Shown: positions 34,615 through 46,668, counted from the first letter of the stretch. The stretch is 64,000 nucleotides of DNA from Lumbricus terrestris (GCA_949752735.1 OX457038.1:17933581-17997580), one strand, 5' to 3'. Notes: generated by a model from the letters alone, not told the origin. A program made the numbers and translations.

Positions 34615-34959
34615 CAGCAGAAACCACAGGACTGTCATCATTAAACATATTCTCTGTAGCACTCGTGTAGTTTTTAAGTAAATACAGTACTTTATATTTT
34701 CAAATCTGAATTGTCCATCTTCCCCCTACACCATGTCCGTCTTACCCCCGTTCGAAGGAAAAGATGGACCCCTGAGGAGGTCATACTTCAATGTATAGAA
34801 CAGGAACATGTTCATTCAGAGAAGAAATAATACAGTTCATTAACATTACCTAGATGCTTGACTACTAACAAATGTTAAAAAGCATGTTCAAAAGTTGAAA
34901 ATTATTGTCATTATTGATCAAACATTGCTTAAGGGGTCCGTCTTCCCCCCTTCTACTTA

Positions 34960-35595
34960 CTTTAATCGTAGGCTATGTCGGCGGCAAGACCTATGTAATT
35001 CTGTTGGGCCTGTTTATTTATATATCCAGCCGAAATATCGATTGATTGAAAATACAGTTAACAAGTTAACAACAATATGCAGCCTATGTCTTCGGTGTCA
35101 GCGAAAATTAAACTCGCACACTAGTGATAAGACTTTGGACGCTGTTGGCGATTACTGCGCTATAAAATTTCTTAAAATTTTAAGGCCAGCATCGGACAAT
35201 TGCTTTATTGTTATTTAAGTTGTTAACAATATCATCACTATATTTGTATTGTCTTCATCAGGCCTAGGCCTACTGTAATTGTCGTTTGAAAATAAGTTAA
35301 TGCGTTTGTAAATTACGCCATTTTAAATAATTCTCACGTCTGCAGCGACGATATTGAGATGACGTCATAATCAACCGCCGCTGCTGGATATTCCTCGGAT
35401 GACGTCATCGTAATTTTCACATTGTACTTGCAATTCGCTACCTACTTTCCAGATATCTTGAGACGAGAGTCGAGTGTTTCAACGTCGTTCCTTCAGTGAC
35501 TGACGGTCCGGCGATCGCGAGGATCCGGTGGAGAGCGATGCAGACGAGGTCTTTGCATGATCGGAATCCGATCGGAAGTTTGTCGAGGAGAAGGC
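34960..35595. other. intergenic spacer with palindromic TGACGTCA words
   Basis: TGACGTCA occurs at 35360-35367 and 35400-35407, a CRE-like word. No exon was recognised. Confidence 0.4.
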
Positions 35596-35599
35596 CACT

Positions 35600-36990
35600 G
35601 TTTGAGTTGTTTTTCTATTGTAGTGCATTGAAATATTCTATGATGTTGTATCGTTATGTGGTATTGTTTTATTGCATTGTTTCGTTTCATTATATTCTAT
35701 TTTTGTGATGTTGTATTGCGTTGTATTGTGGTATTGTTTCTTGTGGTGCATTGTTCTGTTGCTGTGCTGTTCTATTGCTGAACTGTTGAGTTGTTGCTTG
35801 TTGTATTGTTGTTTTGTATTGTTGTATTGTCATGTGGTATTGTATTGTAGTATTGTGTTGTGTACTATTGCATTGTAGTAATGTGTTGTTTCGTAATATT
35901 GTATTGAAATGCATTGTACTATTGTTTTGTGGTACTGTACTGTAATGTATTGTAGTATCGTGTTGTATTGTATTGTAGTATTGCTTTTTTATTGTAGTTT
36001 TGTATTTTAGTATTGATTTCTATTTTAGTTTTGCATAGTATTGTAGTATTGTATTGCATTGAATCACTGTATTGCATTGTATTGTATTATTGCATGGCTT
36101 TGTGCGTAGTATTATTGTGTTGTAATGTGTTGTAGTGTGATCATCATCATCATCAACAACCGAGGGATCAATGCCCGTAGGTGCTCGATGCCGTTCTACT
36201 GGCATCAAGTTACAATCGTGTTTTTCTTTTGCTGTCAGAGCATCGACACTCATCTGACAAACCCCTTTTTGGGGACTGGTTGCCACCCACGTTAGCCAGC
36301 TCTTTCAGGGTTCCTGCTGGGCCTGTCCACCTCGCGAAGCGCCCTAGGTGGTAGGCCTACTTCGGTCGAAACCTTCTCCACTGATGGCTTAGCCCCAGCA
36401 GGCATTCCCTTACTTGACTGTTGCCACCCCCCCACCGCTTTGAGGTGTGGGTCGGTCTTTGTAGTGTGATGCTGTATTGTATTGCATTGTAGTACTGTTT
36501 TTAAGTACTGTTTTGTACTTTAGTGTTGTGTTGCATTGTAGCATAGCATGATGTTGTATTATTGCATTTAATATTTATTGTATTGCCTGGCATTATATTG
36601 TTGCATTGTGGCGTTGCATTGTATTGTATTGAATCACTGTTTTGCATTGTATTGTATTATTGCATTGTTTTGTGGTATTGTATTGTAATGGCTGTATTGT
36701 ATTGTTGTATTGCATTGTATTGGAGTGTATTGTTTTGTAATGTATAGTTTTTAGTGTATTGTATTATACTGCATTATAGTGTTGTAATGTATTGTATTGT
36801 AGTGTTGCATTGCTGTATTGCACGGCTGTATTGATATTGTATTGTAGTATTAAATTGTATTGTTTTGCTCTACTGTTAAAATTGTATTGTAGCATTGTTG
36901 TATTTTATTGTTGTATTGTATTATTGTCTTGTTGTATTGCTTTGCATTGCTTTGTATTGTAGGCCTATTGTTGTATTGTATTGTATTGTG
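35600..36990. repeat. TATTG-rich low-complexity satellite
   Basis: Imperfect repeats of TATTGTATTGTAG with GCATTG variants. The array is interrupted by the retroposon at 36142-36458. Confidence 0.9.
36142..36458 (-). mobile_element. retroposon (SINE-like) with 12-bp target duplication
   Basis: TTGTAGTGTGAT is present on both sides (36130-36141, 36459-36470). On the minus strand the element ends with CGAGCACCTACGGGCATTGA and a (GAT)n tail, as in a target-primed retroposon. The 3' end resembles that of the LINE remnant at 15018-15360. No tRNA-like head was recognised. Confidence 0.78.
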
Positions 36991-36994
36991 TGTG

Positions 36995-38031
36995 CGTCAT
37001 TTTCATAGCCTCTTTCGCGCAGAACATCTATGCGTGCGAGTTCGGTAGGCCTATAAAATTATGTCTCATCTGGCGAAAATCCGATGCTGTTTCGAGTTAA
37101 ATAAGTTAGGGCCATGGATTCAAAATTAATGTCTAAAACGGTTTCGCTTTCGAAAACTTTACCCATTAGGCTACTCCAGTAATAAAAGTCGCAAAGATAA
37201 AGAACTAGATAGAGACGTCTCCTGCCTCGAAGTAGGAGAAGTCTAGTGTAAGATTAATTTATAAAATATACAGGAAGATCTTTGCTCGATGGTAAACTAT
37301 AAATGACGTCAAACTGCGTCCTTGTAATTACGTCATTTCGTTAGGACGCCTCTGCCTCGATGATATCTCTCAGTCGGTACTGCAGTTGACACACTGGATG
37401 ACAGAGGTCACTCTCTATTCGTCAGAGAGCGTAGTTTTATTCATTCGCGCACCGTCGCACGCTAAGACGACGATATATCCGATGTCAGGCATCCGTGACC
37501 AATCGTAATTCGCTTAAATCTGATGGAATTAGTTGCAGTGAAGATGTGCGATGCTATGAATTATGAATTTGATCGTGAAACTGAACGACGCGGACAATAT
37601 AATATTATTATATCGACTCCTCATATTATTATTATTATACGGATCATGGAAAGCTCATGCGACTGTAGTATAAGGACTGATACCTAAGGACAAGATTGCA
37701 AGATCGGAAAGAATCGTCTACGGTCCCGCTTAGGTCTACATAGCCAGAGATTCCTATATCTTTGAACTTCCGAAAGAAGCAACCGTCGTCATGCCAACCG
37801 TTGTCATGCCAACCGACATCCACACGCACAGAGGATCATGGGACATGCGTGATAACCAATGAGGCTAAACGGATCAACGTTAGGAGCAGACGACAAGTCA
37901 TACGATTATTACGATTCATTAGAAACACGATCTTGGGGCCCATTCGTTGTAGGCCGTCAAGTTAGAAGGGCCTAAGAAAATGAAGTATGCTTATGAAACA
38001 GAGGCGAATAAATGGGGATCTGCAAACTTCT
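36995..38031. other. intergenic DNA
   Basis: No gene was recognised. The part just before 38032 belongs to the dispersed CGCTTATTCACGAGC repeat, which the next hAT-like element has split. Confidence 0.4.
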
Positions 38032-38039
38032 ACAGCGCC

Positions 38040-39771
38040 CAGTGGCGTCTAACCCCCCCACTTGGAGTGGGAGAACAAACTCCCCATTTTCGCCGACTTA
38101 AAACAGTTGTGTGGGAATCTGTTCATATGTTACGTACGCACAGTGTTTAACCTAGTCCCCTCCTCTGAGGGGGGGGGGGAGGAAATTGAGGTTTCTGGGG
38201 GGGAGGCAATTGAGTGCTCGTGGTGCGCGTTGCACTGTGAGGGGTATGGGGAGGGGATGCGCCCCTTCCCATCAGAAACTTTTTGAATTTGCACATTGCA
38301 ATGGCAGCATTTTAAGGTGTCGTCTTAACAAAATAGCTGTACTTTTTCAGTGGCCCATTAGAAACTTTTCGAATTTCCACAATGCAATGGCAGCATTTTA
38401 AGGTGTCGTCTTAACAATATAGCTGTACTTTTTCAGTGACCCATTAGAAACTTTTTGAATTTCCACATTGCAATGGCAGCATTTTAAGGTGCCGTACTTA
38501 ACAAAATAGCTGTACTTTTTCAGTGGCCCATTAGAAACTTTTTGAATTTCTACAATGCAATGGGAGCATTATAAGGTGTCTTAATAAAATTACCGGTACT
38601 CATTTTTCCATGCTGATACTAACCTATATAGCCATGGTTTGAGACCTTAGAGTGTCGCCTCCCAATTGCATACAATTCTTGGATTTGCACATTGCTGCCG
38701 TACGTAGCATTTTAAGCTGTCATGATCTTAGTGCTCAGAGATGTGGTTCAAGACTTCAATAAATGTCGCTCCCAATGCTTAATTTTTTTTAATTTGCAGA
38801 CTGTGATGGCGGCTTTGAAGTTGCCATCTTAGACGAATTTTCATTATAGATAAATAAGCTCAATGAATAACACTGTAGTAAATTATAATGATATTTATTA
38901 AATATTTCTGAAACATTGGGGCGATATAAGCATCTCCGCCACCCCTTTAAATCTCCGTCATAGAAGCTGAAAGCTAATAATTCGAATTCTCCACAGAAAC
39001 TCTCTGTGTAGGCAGACCATTAGCTGTTGACAGCTCCTGCTGATGTCGATGCAACTCTTCGCGAAATAAGAAAAACTTATGACACAGAAACAGTCAAATC
39101 CGGTTGTCCATGGTAGACCTACATGTATAATGACTACCATCTAGCTTCCTGCACTTATGGCTGCATCTCTATAGCATGGAAAGACTCTGCTTTACATCAG
39201 AGCTGCTCTTATCCATTTCAGCGATATGCTGGCTGGGAATCTAATGCGAAACATCTGTTATTAGCTTCATTACGCTTAGGCTACTTTTACAGAAGGGACC
39301 ACTGTCCGAAGACTGGGGTAGGCTAGCCTACACGTGCACAGCAAGTGTCAAACGGGTCGTTTCATTCTTGCTGCGCGACCGTCGCAATCATTAATTTTGT
39401 TGCCTTCATCACCTGCCAAGGGTGGGGCTTCGGCTTGGCTCCGTCAGTAAACGTGATTAGCGATAAGAGGTCAATCCCGAATGGGTGTGTTCCACTCTTG
39501 TATGCCAGGGACCTGACTGACACTAATGTCTATGAGTTGTCCTGCTCCCTACCAAATATAAGTGACATCAAGCGAACCGTGGGTTCGTTAGTCCAAGGTA
39601 ATAATGTTTTTCGATAATAAATGATGCACAAATAATAATATTCGTATTCCAGGCCTTTATTTAATAGAAATTCACCAACCCCCCCAATTTACACCCGAAA
39701 AACGTCAAACCCCCCACTTTCAGAAACCGTGGGAGAACGTTCTCCCAACTCCCCATTGGTAGACGCCACTG
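38040..39771. mobile_element. hAT-like element with CAGTGGCGTCTA ends
   Basis: CAGTGGCGTCTA is mirrored by TAGACGCCACTG. The exact 8-bp duplication is ACAGCGCC (38032-38039, 39772-39779). GGGAGAAC and CTCCCCA motifs lie near both ends. An internal tandem array (38270-38620) shares its unit with the 28304-29452 element. The frame at 39345-39617 resembles no transposase. Confidence 0.92.
38270..38620. repeat. tandem units of about 86 bp inside the 38040 hAT-like element
   Basis: Four copies containing CACATTGCAATGGCAGCATT, TTAAGGTGTCGTCTTAACA and CCCATTAGAAACTTTTTGAA. Two more diverged units follow to about 38830. Confidence 0.85.
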
Positions 39772-39890
39772 ACAGCGCCACTCGAAGATCAAGCGCAGGG
39801 CACGAGCTTATTCAGGAGCGCCGCGTCGAGTCAGAAAGGTTGTTTAAACTGGTAGTCCGAAGGAGGTCCGAATCCGGTTTCCTGAGGATC
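39772..39890 (+). repeat. dispersed repeat (CGCTTATTCACGAGC family), copy 2, split by a hAT-like element
   Basis: AGCGCCACTCGAAG ... GCTTATTCAGGAGCG ... AGTCCGAAGGAGGTC. Its left part continues before 38032 (AAACTTCTACAGCGCC). Confidence 0.65.
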
Positions 39891-40183
39891 AGAGTGGTTG
39901 TTGATGTGGGTGTCGATAAGATAAAAAAATTGGAATATGTAGGAGCAGGTGAGTCAGAGTAAGAGTTCTTGAAGAGCTAGGTGAGACGTAGGCTAAGTAG
40001 GAAGTTATGAATGGAAAGTCGGAGAGGTGATGGAAAGATGAGTCTGATGCAGATGATGGTGGATGATTGGAATGATGGTGGAGGGACCTAAAAGTGCGGA
40101 ATTCTGTAGGAAGATCTTTCAAGGACGTCGCAGTTTTAGAAATTCCTCGTGAGGTTAGATATATTCCTATATATATCTCGATT

Positions 40184-40709
40184 GGAGAACTTGAGACAAG
40201 TATACCATTGAATTAGTAGTGATCTTGAGACAAGTATACCATTGAATTAGTAGTGATCTTGAGACAAGTATACCATTGAATTAGTAGTGATCTTGAGACA
40301 AGTATACCATTGAATTAGTAGTGATCTTGAGACAAGTATACCATTGAATTAGTAGTGATCTTGAGACAAGTATACCATTGAATTAGTAGTGATCTTGAGA
40401 CAAGTATACCATTGAATTAGTAGTGATCTTGAGACAAGTATACCATTGAATTAGTAGTGATCTTGAGACAAGTATACCATTGAATTAGTAGTGATCTTGA
40501 GAAAAGTATACCATTGAATTAGTAGTGATCTTGAGACAAGTACCATTGAATCAGTAGTGATCTTGAGACAAGTATACCATTGAATTAGTAGTGATCTTGA
40601 GACAAGTACCATTGAATCAGTAGTGATCTTGAGACAAGTATACCATTGAATTAGTAGTGATCTTGAGACAAGTACCATTGAATCAGTAGTGATCTTGAGA
40701 CAAGTATAG
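40184..40709. repeat. 34-bp minisatellite, about 15 copies
   Basis: The unit starts GAGACAAGTATACCATTGAA and continues TTAGTAGTGATCTT. Three 32-bp variants lack one TA and read CATTGAATCAG. Copies are otherwise nearly identical, so the array is young. Confidence 0.95.
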
Positions 40710-42605
40710 GCCTAGTGATCGGGGATCGAGAAGGACTGAGACAGGAGAGGAAGATCGGAGGGAACAGATTTGCCTGAATGATGAAAGGTGCGCGATGAAA
40801 TTTGGAAAAGGAGTATTGTAGGATTCATAAAGTTAGATATATTAACTTTGAAGCAGATTCGCTCTGAGATTTTGGGGTCTGCGAGGACTATGGGACTTGT
40901 GTCATAACGCTCTATAGGCACGTAGGCCTACGCTAGTCTACCGGTCACAGCTATATGCTTCTGTGCTACACTGGGAAGCTATGACTTGGGAAACTAACGA
41001 GGCCACCCTGTAGTGCATCAAAGCGAAGAATGAGATCGAAAACACCAAAACTCTCGCATGCGGCATGGGTAAGTATGCACGGTCGTTACTACATACGCGT
41101 TCAAGATCTAAGGTGCAATGCGTTTGTGCATCGTTAACCAATGTACTTAGGCGTTATTTAATTCCTCATGAGGTTGGATATAATATGATCATGCCAACTC
41201 TTTATGTATACCTCCACTGAGCAAGGCCGCAGCGTTTGATAAATAAACTATATGCATGCACTGCCGGGAAGGTCAGCCCCCGTAGCCTATACATAATAAT
41301 CATTATTATGGTCTATGCAACAGTTTTAGAAATTTCTTCCTATTGTCTTCAACGGCCTTTGATAGCAGAGGATGTTACAGGCGTACCATTGAGTCCAAAG
41401 CATATGGCTTCAATGTAATATAGGCCTATTTATATTGGAGCCTATCATTATTATAGTTCAATTTTATGCAAGTTTATAATACACTTAGAAACACGAACAA
41501 GTAGTAATACAGTTTGGAATTATAATCTCCTGACAAAGGAAATCTTCACCTACAAGTCTACTGAAAACTTCATAATGTACTAGACGAGTAATGCAATAAC
41601 ATTATTGTTTCTTTTATGTAGGCCTATAGCCTACAGCATATAGATATAGTACACGTTACTGTATACCAACTGGACTATGGTCACTATAAATGGGCATTAG
41701 CCATACAATGATATGGAAGTGACCAGGCATTTGTAAAACCATTAGGATTAAACAAATACCTACTGTGTGTGGTAGTCACGATGGTGATGATGATAATAAT
41801 AATAATGAGTATTTTTTCGTATCAGCTGTAGGCCTACCGTCTATTATTAGCCTATTAATGCCTTTTTCTATTCATCTCACAAGTCTTTCACTCAGTTGGA
41901 GCGGAATCATTTTTTGCGCTATAAGAAAAATGCACTGGACATCGGTTCGCGCCTTTTTGGTACAGACATAGAGCTACAGAAGCTGCAAATTATGTAAAAT
42001 ATCCTAATAGCATTTCTAATGTCTTCCTTATCTGTGCTATTTCCTGAATGGCAATACAAAAGATTGCATTGGTCTTTCATCTGCATTCTGCAGTCGTTCA
42101 AGTCATGGCAATCGTAGAATTCTGCTGTCAAGCATTGTCAACGTGTCAGACATGGTTGTCTAATCGCTGGAATCCTATTGTGAACCTCAGAGCAACGCAT
42201 CTGGTTTCTAATTGATCGAGAAGTGTAAAATGAGCGCCCATACCAAACCATATTGTACGGCACGCTTGACTTTCCGCGAACATACGGTCAAATATCAAAA
42301 TGTCATACACCTGTGTCCGATTTTAAGAACAGAGGAATCACAATGCGACGTGTTAAAGACAAAACTTTACAGTTGAAAGATTCCTCTCGTTCTGTTGGCC
42401 CTTAGTTTGATTTAACTAAGGCCTCACAATTTCCTCTCCATCCTTCAATTCATCTGATTTGATTTCTAATCTTCCTTCTTTGCTTTTCCTGTTACTAACT
42501 TTTGTACTCTGTCCAAGTCAATTCCATCAAGCTTTCATTCTGTATCTCCGCCTTGTCCTCTTCTTCCCTCTTTTCCAATATTCTTCCTTTTCCACATATC
42601 TTTCC
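40710..42605. other. 3' flank of the beta-helix gene, nothing else recognised
   Basis: AT-rich with a TC-rich stretch at 42420-42600. No convincing polyadenylation signal on the minus strand could be fixed, and no other gene was found. Confidence 0.4.
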
Positions 42606-45185
42606 TCATGCCGTTCCTGTCGTTCTCGCGGCTCGTTCTCCTCCGCAATAAGTCGAAATGTTCTTAATCGTCAGAAGAACCACTTTGACTACGAGCGATA
42701 GAATTACGAATCCCATGACGGCCCCAGGGCCCCAGAGCATCAGCGTGTTCTCCATCTCATCGAAGACCTTCATCAGCGTCTCGTTCGGTCCGTGTGGAAC
42801 GTACTCGGCTGCTTCGAAGGCCGCACGAACGAGGTTGATCCCGACGACGACGACGAGAGCGGCCGCGGATGCCGTTCCAGCCAGGTTGCCCCGACGGTCC
42901 TTGTAGGGCAGGGCGTGTGCGTGGTGGAGCAGGATGATGAAGCAGAGCAGCATCATGCACAGTGTGCGGATGAGGGTGTCGTTGACGAAGGTGAAGAGAA
43001 GGATGAGGACGAGTCTCCGTCCAATGAGGATCCCCTGGCCGCAGATGGGACCAAGGAACGGAAGCTCCGAGTCCTTGAAGGGTCCCTGGAGAATCTGGAG
43101 CATGGCCAGCGACGCCGGAGTGAGTGCCGGGTTTTGAGATGGACGCTTCGGACGCAGAACCAGTCGGATCCAGAGCCAGTAGATGAGGAACGGAAATGGA
43201 ATGATGGTGGCCACGAAGAACTGCGTCAGGGACACGAAGCCGTCCTTGAGGAGACCTGGTCCGATGAGAAGGACCAGGCAGAACGGAACGATGCAGGTCA
43301 TCGTGTAGACAATGACCGGATACTGCCAGACCTCGTAGCACTCGATGTTTCCGTCTATGAAGAGAACCCTCTTCTCACCAACAGGAACACAGTTGAGCAA
43401 CGTCAGGGATGTGGTCGCCAACTTCTGATAGGTGAAGAGCAGCGCTAGGACGAAACCAGTCGTCAGAGATATCTCGAATTTAGGAGAGGAAGAAGAGGAG
43501 TCGGTCGCTGGTGTTGACGAATTGTTAGCAGCCGATCTGTATTTTGCGTCTCGTGTGCTTGTAGTCCACGTACACCAGGTGTAGATGAGGTAGACGATAC
43601 CAAACTGAAGAAGAACGTATGGAACGAGCAGAGCTCGAATCAGCAGCTTTGTGGTGGCGTTCAGTCCTTGCAGGAAGCACATCTTGTCGATGAACTGAAA
43701 GAATTCGATGCGAAACTTGAAGAGACCGGACAGGATTTCCTTGAACATGGAGATCGCTTTATTCTCGCGCGAAGAGAGAGCCGTGTTGATGTGGAGCAGC
43801 TGAGCGTCTTGAAAGTAGAAGAAGACGATGATGAGGAAGCTGGCGTTGGAGTCCGTCGGTGGTGGTGGCGTCTCAGAGGTGGAGGTACTGGCCACAGGGG
43901 GAAGTGCAGCAGTAGAGCTACTGGCCACCGAGGGCTGAGGACCGTCATCTTCGTAACAAACTAGAACATCCGCCGGTTCTGCGTTTGGTGGACTGCCAGA
44001 GATGTTGTTGTGCAATCGTTCTCCAAGGCTAAGATGAATCGCCGCTTCATTTATTTCACGACGAGGCGGAATCCCAAACGTCTGCAGTTCAGTCGACTTG
44101 CCGAAAGTCGTCTTCGAATTGTTCTCGAAGGATTTCTGATCGCAGTTCTTGTTCACGAGTCTTTTATGCGTCGGCCATCTGCAGGAGCAGTAGAACTCTC
44201 GTATGACGTCATTGTTCTGAAACATCAAATATCGGATGTCCTTCTGGTAGAGCAGGAAGAGGAAGTAGATGACGCCCGAACTCAGCATCACCGGAAACAG
44301 CCATGTTGGATCGCACTCCGCATCGAGAACGCAGTCGGGTGAGAACAACGCCTCCGAATACCCTGCTTCGCAGTGTCCACAAAGCGTACCTGCGCGATGG
44401 CGGGCGCACCTATCGAAGCCCTTGCACTCGGAGGAGGAGCAGCAGTACCTCCCGGGGCAGCGCTGGAACCGAACACGTCGGTTGCTGATGTAGCCCCAGA
44501 AGTTGGGGAGTGCGCTGATGCCCTGCTGGCATTTCCCGCCGTACGGACACTGTAGACAGACGATGTCGTGGTGCTCGTGCGACCCTGAGAACTCCTGCTG
44601 TGGCCGCTGTCCGTTGACGAGCAGCGTGTGGTAGGAGACGGCCGTGAAGACGATGCTGTAGTTGAGGAAGCCGTGGTCGAGGCTGTACTTGTTCCTCGGA
44701 CACGACTCGCAGAAGTAGGACAGCTGGTCCATTCGGTACGAGCGCATCAGTCCGATCTGCGAGACCTGGTAAGCCGATGAGTTGGTCACTCTCAGCCGAT
44801 AGCCGACCGGACATTGGATGAAGACGCTGGCCACCTCGATTGACCAGTGGTCACCGCTGTGGCAGACGACTGCCACGTGGTTGCTGGCCGTCACCGTGAC
44901 GAAGCGGGCGACGTTGATGTGGACGTTGCCGTTCGAATAGATGAGGTCGCCCTCTAGCGAATGCGAGTCGACGACGGAGTTCTCGAAGCTGACCTGGTTG
45001 ACGTAGAGGAAGCTGTTCCGGTCGACGAAGACTGCCCCTCCCAAGAGACGAGCCGTGTTGTTGTAGAAACGGCACGAGGTCAGGGTGACGATACCCTTTT
45101 GAATGCGAACGGCGCCTCCCTTTCCAACGAATGCGATGATCCCTTTGCAGCAGTTGGAGTTGATGTGAACCTCGTCTTGATTGAC
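42606..45185 (-). CDS. terminal exon: end of beta-helix, cysteine-rich stem, about eight membrane spans
   Basis: The exon starts after the acceptor TGTCTGCTGCAG (AG = 45187-45186) with VNQDEVHINSNCC and ends at TGA 42606-42608, 859 codons in all. The beta-helix closes with GGAVRIQKG and GGAVFVDRN. Cysteine pairs lie around 44330-44730. Hydrophobic spans lie near 44225-44300, 43580-43650, 43415-43475, 43255-43325, 43155-43220, 42915-43020 (probably two), 42810-42880 and 42665-42745. A Ser/Thr/Pro-rich low-complexity linker lies around 43840-43960, between the first and second spans. No frameshift or internal stop is seen. Long open frames on the opposite strand here are shadows of this GC-rich exon. 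Confidence 0.85.
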   Translation of the reverse strand, partial: VNQDEVHINSNCCKGIIAFVGKGGAVRIQKGIVTLTSCRFYNNTARLLGGAVFVDRNSFLYVNQVSFENSVVDSHSLEGDLIYSNGNVHINVARFVTVTASNHVAVVCHSGDHWSIEVASVFIQCPVGYRLRVTNSSAYQVSQIGLMRSYRMDQLSYFCESCPRNKYSLDHGFLNYSIVFTAVSYHTLLVNGQRPQQEFSGSHEHHDIVCLQCPYGGKCQQGISALPNFWGYISNRRVRFQRCPGRYCCSSSECKGFDRCARHRAGTLCGHCEAGYSEALFSPDCVLDAECDPTWLFPVMLSSGVIYFLFLLYQKDIRYLMFQNNDVIREFYCSCRWPTHKRLVNKNCDQKSFENNSKTTFGKSTELQTFGIPPRREINEAAIHLSLGERLHNNISGSPPNAEPADVLVCYEDDGPQPSVASSSTAALPPVASTSTSETPPPPTDSNASFLIIVFFYFQDAQLLHINTALSSRENKAISMFKEILSGLFKFRIEFFQFIDKMCFLQGLNATTKLLIRALLVPYVLLQFGIVYLIYTWCTWTTSTRDAKYRSAANNSSTPATDSSSSSPKFEISLTTGFVLALLFTYQKLATTSLTLLNCVPVGEKRVLFIDGNIECYEVWQYPVIVYTMTCIVPFCLVLLIGPGLLKDGFVSLTQFFVATIIPFPFLIYWLWIRLVLRPKRPSQNPALTPASLAMLQILQGPFKDSELPFLGPICGQGILIGRRLVLILLFTFVNDTLIRTLCMMLLCFIILLHHAHALPYKDRRGNLAGTASAAALVVVVGINLVRAAFEAAEYVPHGPNETLMKVFDEMENTLMLWGPGAVMGFVILSLVVKVVLLTIKNISTYCGGERAARTTGTA

Positions 45186-46592
45186 CTGCAGCAGACAACC
45201 AATCCACGTATAATATATGTGACCAATCACACACGTGACACGACATGAATAATATATGTAAATAGGTCAATGTATGGATTATGAATAATGTAGATATGCG
45301 TGTGTTATATGTAGAGATTACGTGTAATCGTAATCATTCATTTGTATAGCTCCACTTCAAGGAGAAGCTCCTCAGAGGCGCTCCCAACCTGAACCAAACC
45401 ACAATCAAGGAGAATGGTTTCAAACGCTTGAGGAGAAGTGGTAACGAAATACCAAGAATTTCATTACGGAGACTGTTAGGTAACTTATTCCAGCCAGATT
45501 GACCATAGCGAAGCTTCTATGTAGCACCGAAGAAGTTCGAGCCATATAGGGATAAATATAGGTCACCTTGCGTATAGGCCTATTGTATATAATATGTTGC
45601 GTAGGTACATATATGTATGCATATGCATGTGCATAAACAATTGTGCAGATTTGTAAATGTGTATAGCCTATAAGTAGGGAATTAGGCTATATGTTAAACT
45701 CTAAAGTAGACCTACCGTTGTCCAGTGCTTAAAGTGTGGAAAAATAAGTGCCTGGACGCCCCTTACCTTTCCACAAGAAGTGCCTGAACGCCCGGGCCCT
45801 TACCTTTCCAGTCAGTGCTGGCCAATAAGTGGCAGGACGGCGCTCAGATTTTAAAATAAGTGCATGAACGCCGTCCATGACCGTCCAGGCACACTGCAAG
45901 CCCTGCCATTGTCCTTGAATATTGTTTGTGAACTACTTGCACGTAACAGGATGAAATAGAGCGGGAGTCTTATCTCGAGCTAACACTGCGCTACGCATCC
46001 AACCAGACGACTCTAATGACGTCGACGATGACGCCGACGATCTGCATATCCCGATCGTCGATCGTTCTTCTTCGGTTGTCGTCGACATTCGCCGTAAAAT
46101 CCGATTCGATGCAACAAGAGATTCATTCACTTAACCATTAGCTGACCTCTTCTCAGACCACCGTGATCTTGTGATGTAATCTTATGCATTAACTTGTATT
46201 ATTATGGTGCCCTATAATTTCATGCGGAGATAATATAGGCTGATGTTCGTTCAATTGAAATACCAATCCGGAATTCCGGATTCTTAATCAATTATTGGAT
46301 AATGTTGAAATCCGATTGGTCAGATAAACCAGAAGCCAGGCAGCTACCGGTAAGTAAACAATTTGACAGAGATTCCTGTCGTATAGCCTACTCCATTTAG
46401 CAACGTACGAGAGTTCGTATGACGCTCCAGATGCAGCCTGGTGTAGATCGAATACCACCCAACTCTCTCATAATAAGATTCAGCAAAGTCGTTTTAATTG
46501 ATTATTGTTATAAGTTCTGCTTAGGCCGTATACATTGCTCCAGCTAGTTTCCTTTATTGCAAATGCTGATACGAAATCGACTGATCGATTCG

Positions 46593-46668
<76 letters not shown>

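Larger units (their letters stand above)
31774..34957 (+). mobile_element. pogo/Tigger-like DNA transposon, nearly complete
   Basis: The ends carry inverted repeats sharing AGGGGGGAAGACGGACCCC (31781-31799; reverse complement at 34932-34950). TA dinucleotides at 31772-31773 and 34958-34959 are candidate target-site duplications. The outermost 7-8 bp match only loosely, the differences being G/A transitions. Copies of GTCCATCTTACCCC and its complement lie near both ends (31788-31886, 32179-32192, 32341-32354, 34712-34775, 34934-34950). They are plausibly transposase-binding sites. The element carries one transposase gene in + orientation. Confidence 0.85.

Noticed and set aside
39345..39617. 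90-codon frame inside the 38040-39771 hAT-like element as a captured gene
   Set aside because: No recognisable domain. A donor-like AAG|GTAATA at its end is suggestive but not enough.
40184..40709. CRISPR-like array
   Set aside because: The repeats abut directly without unique spacers. It is a minisatellite in an animal genome.
42792..43448. 218-codon plus-strand frame opposite the beta-helix gene, and 193-codon frame at 57501-58082
   Set aside because: Antisense shadows of GC-rich coding exons; highly charged composition, no domain.
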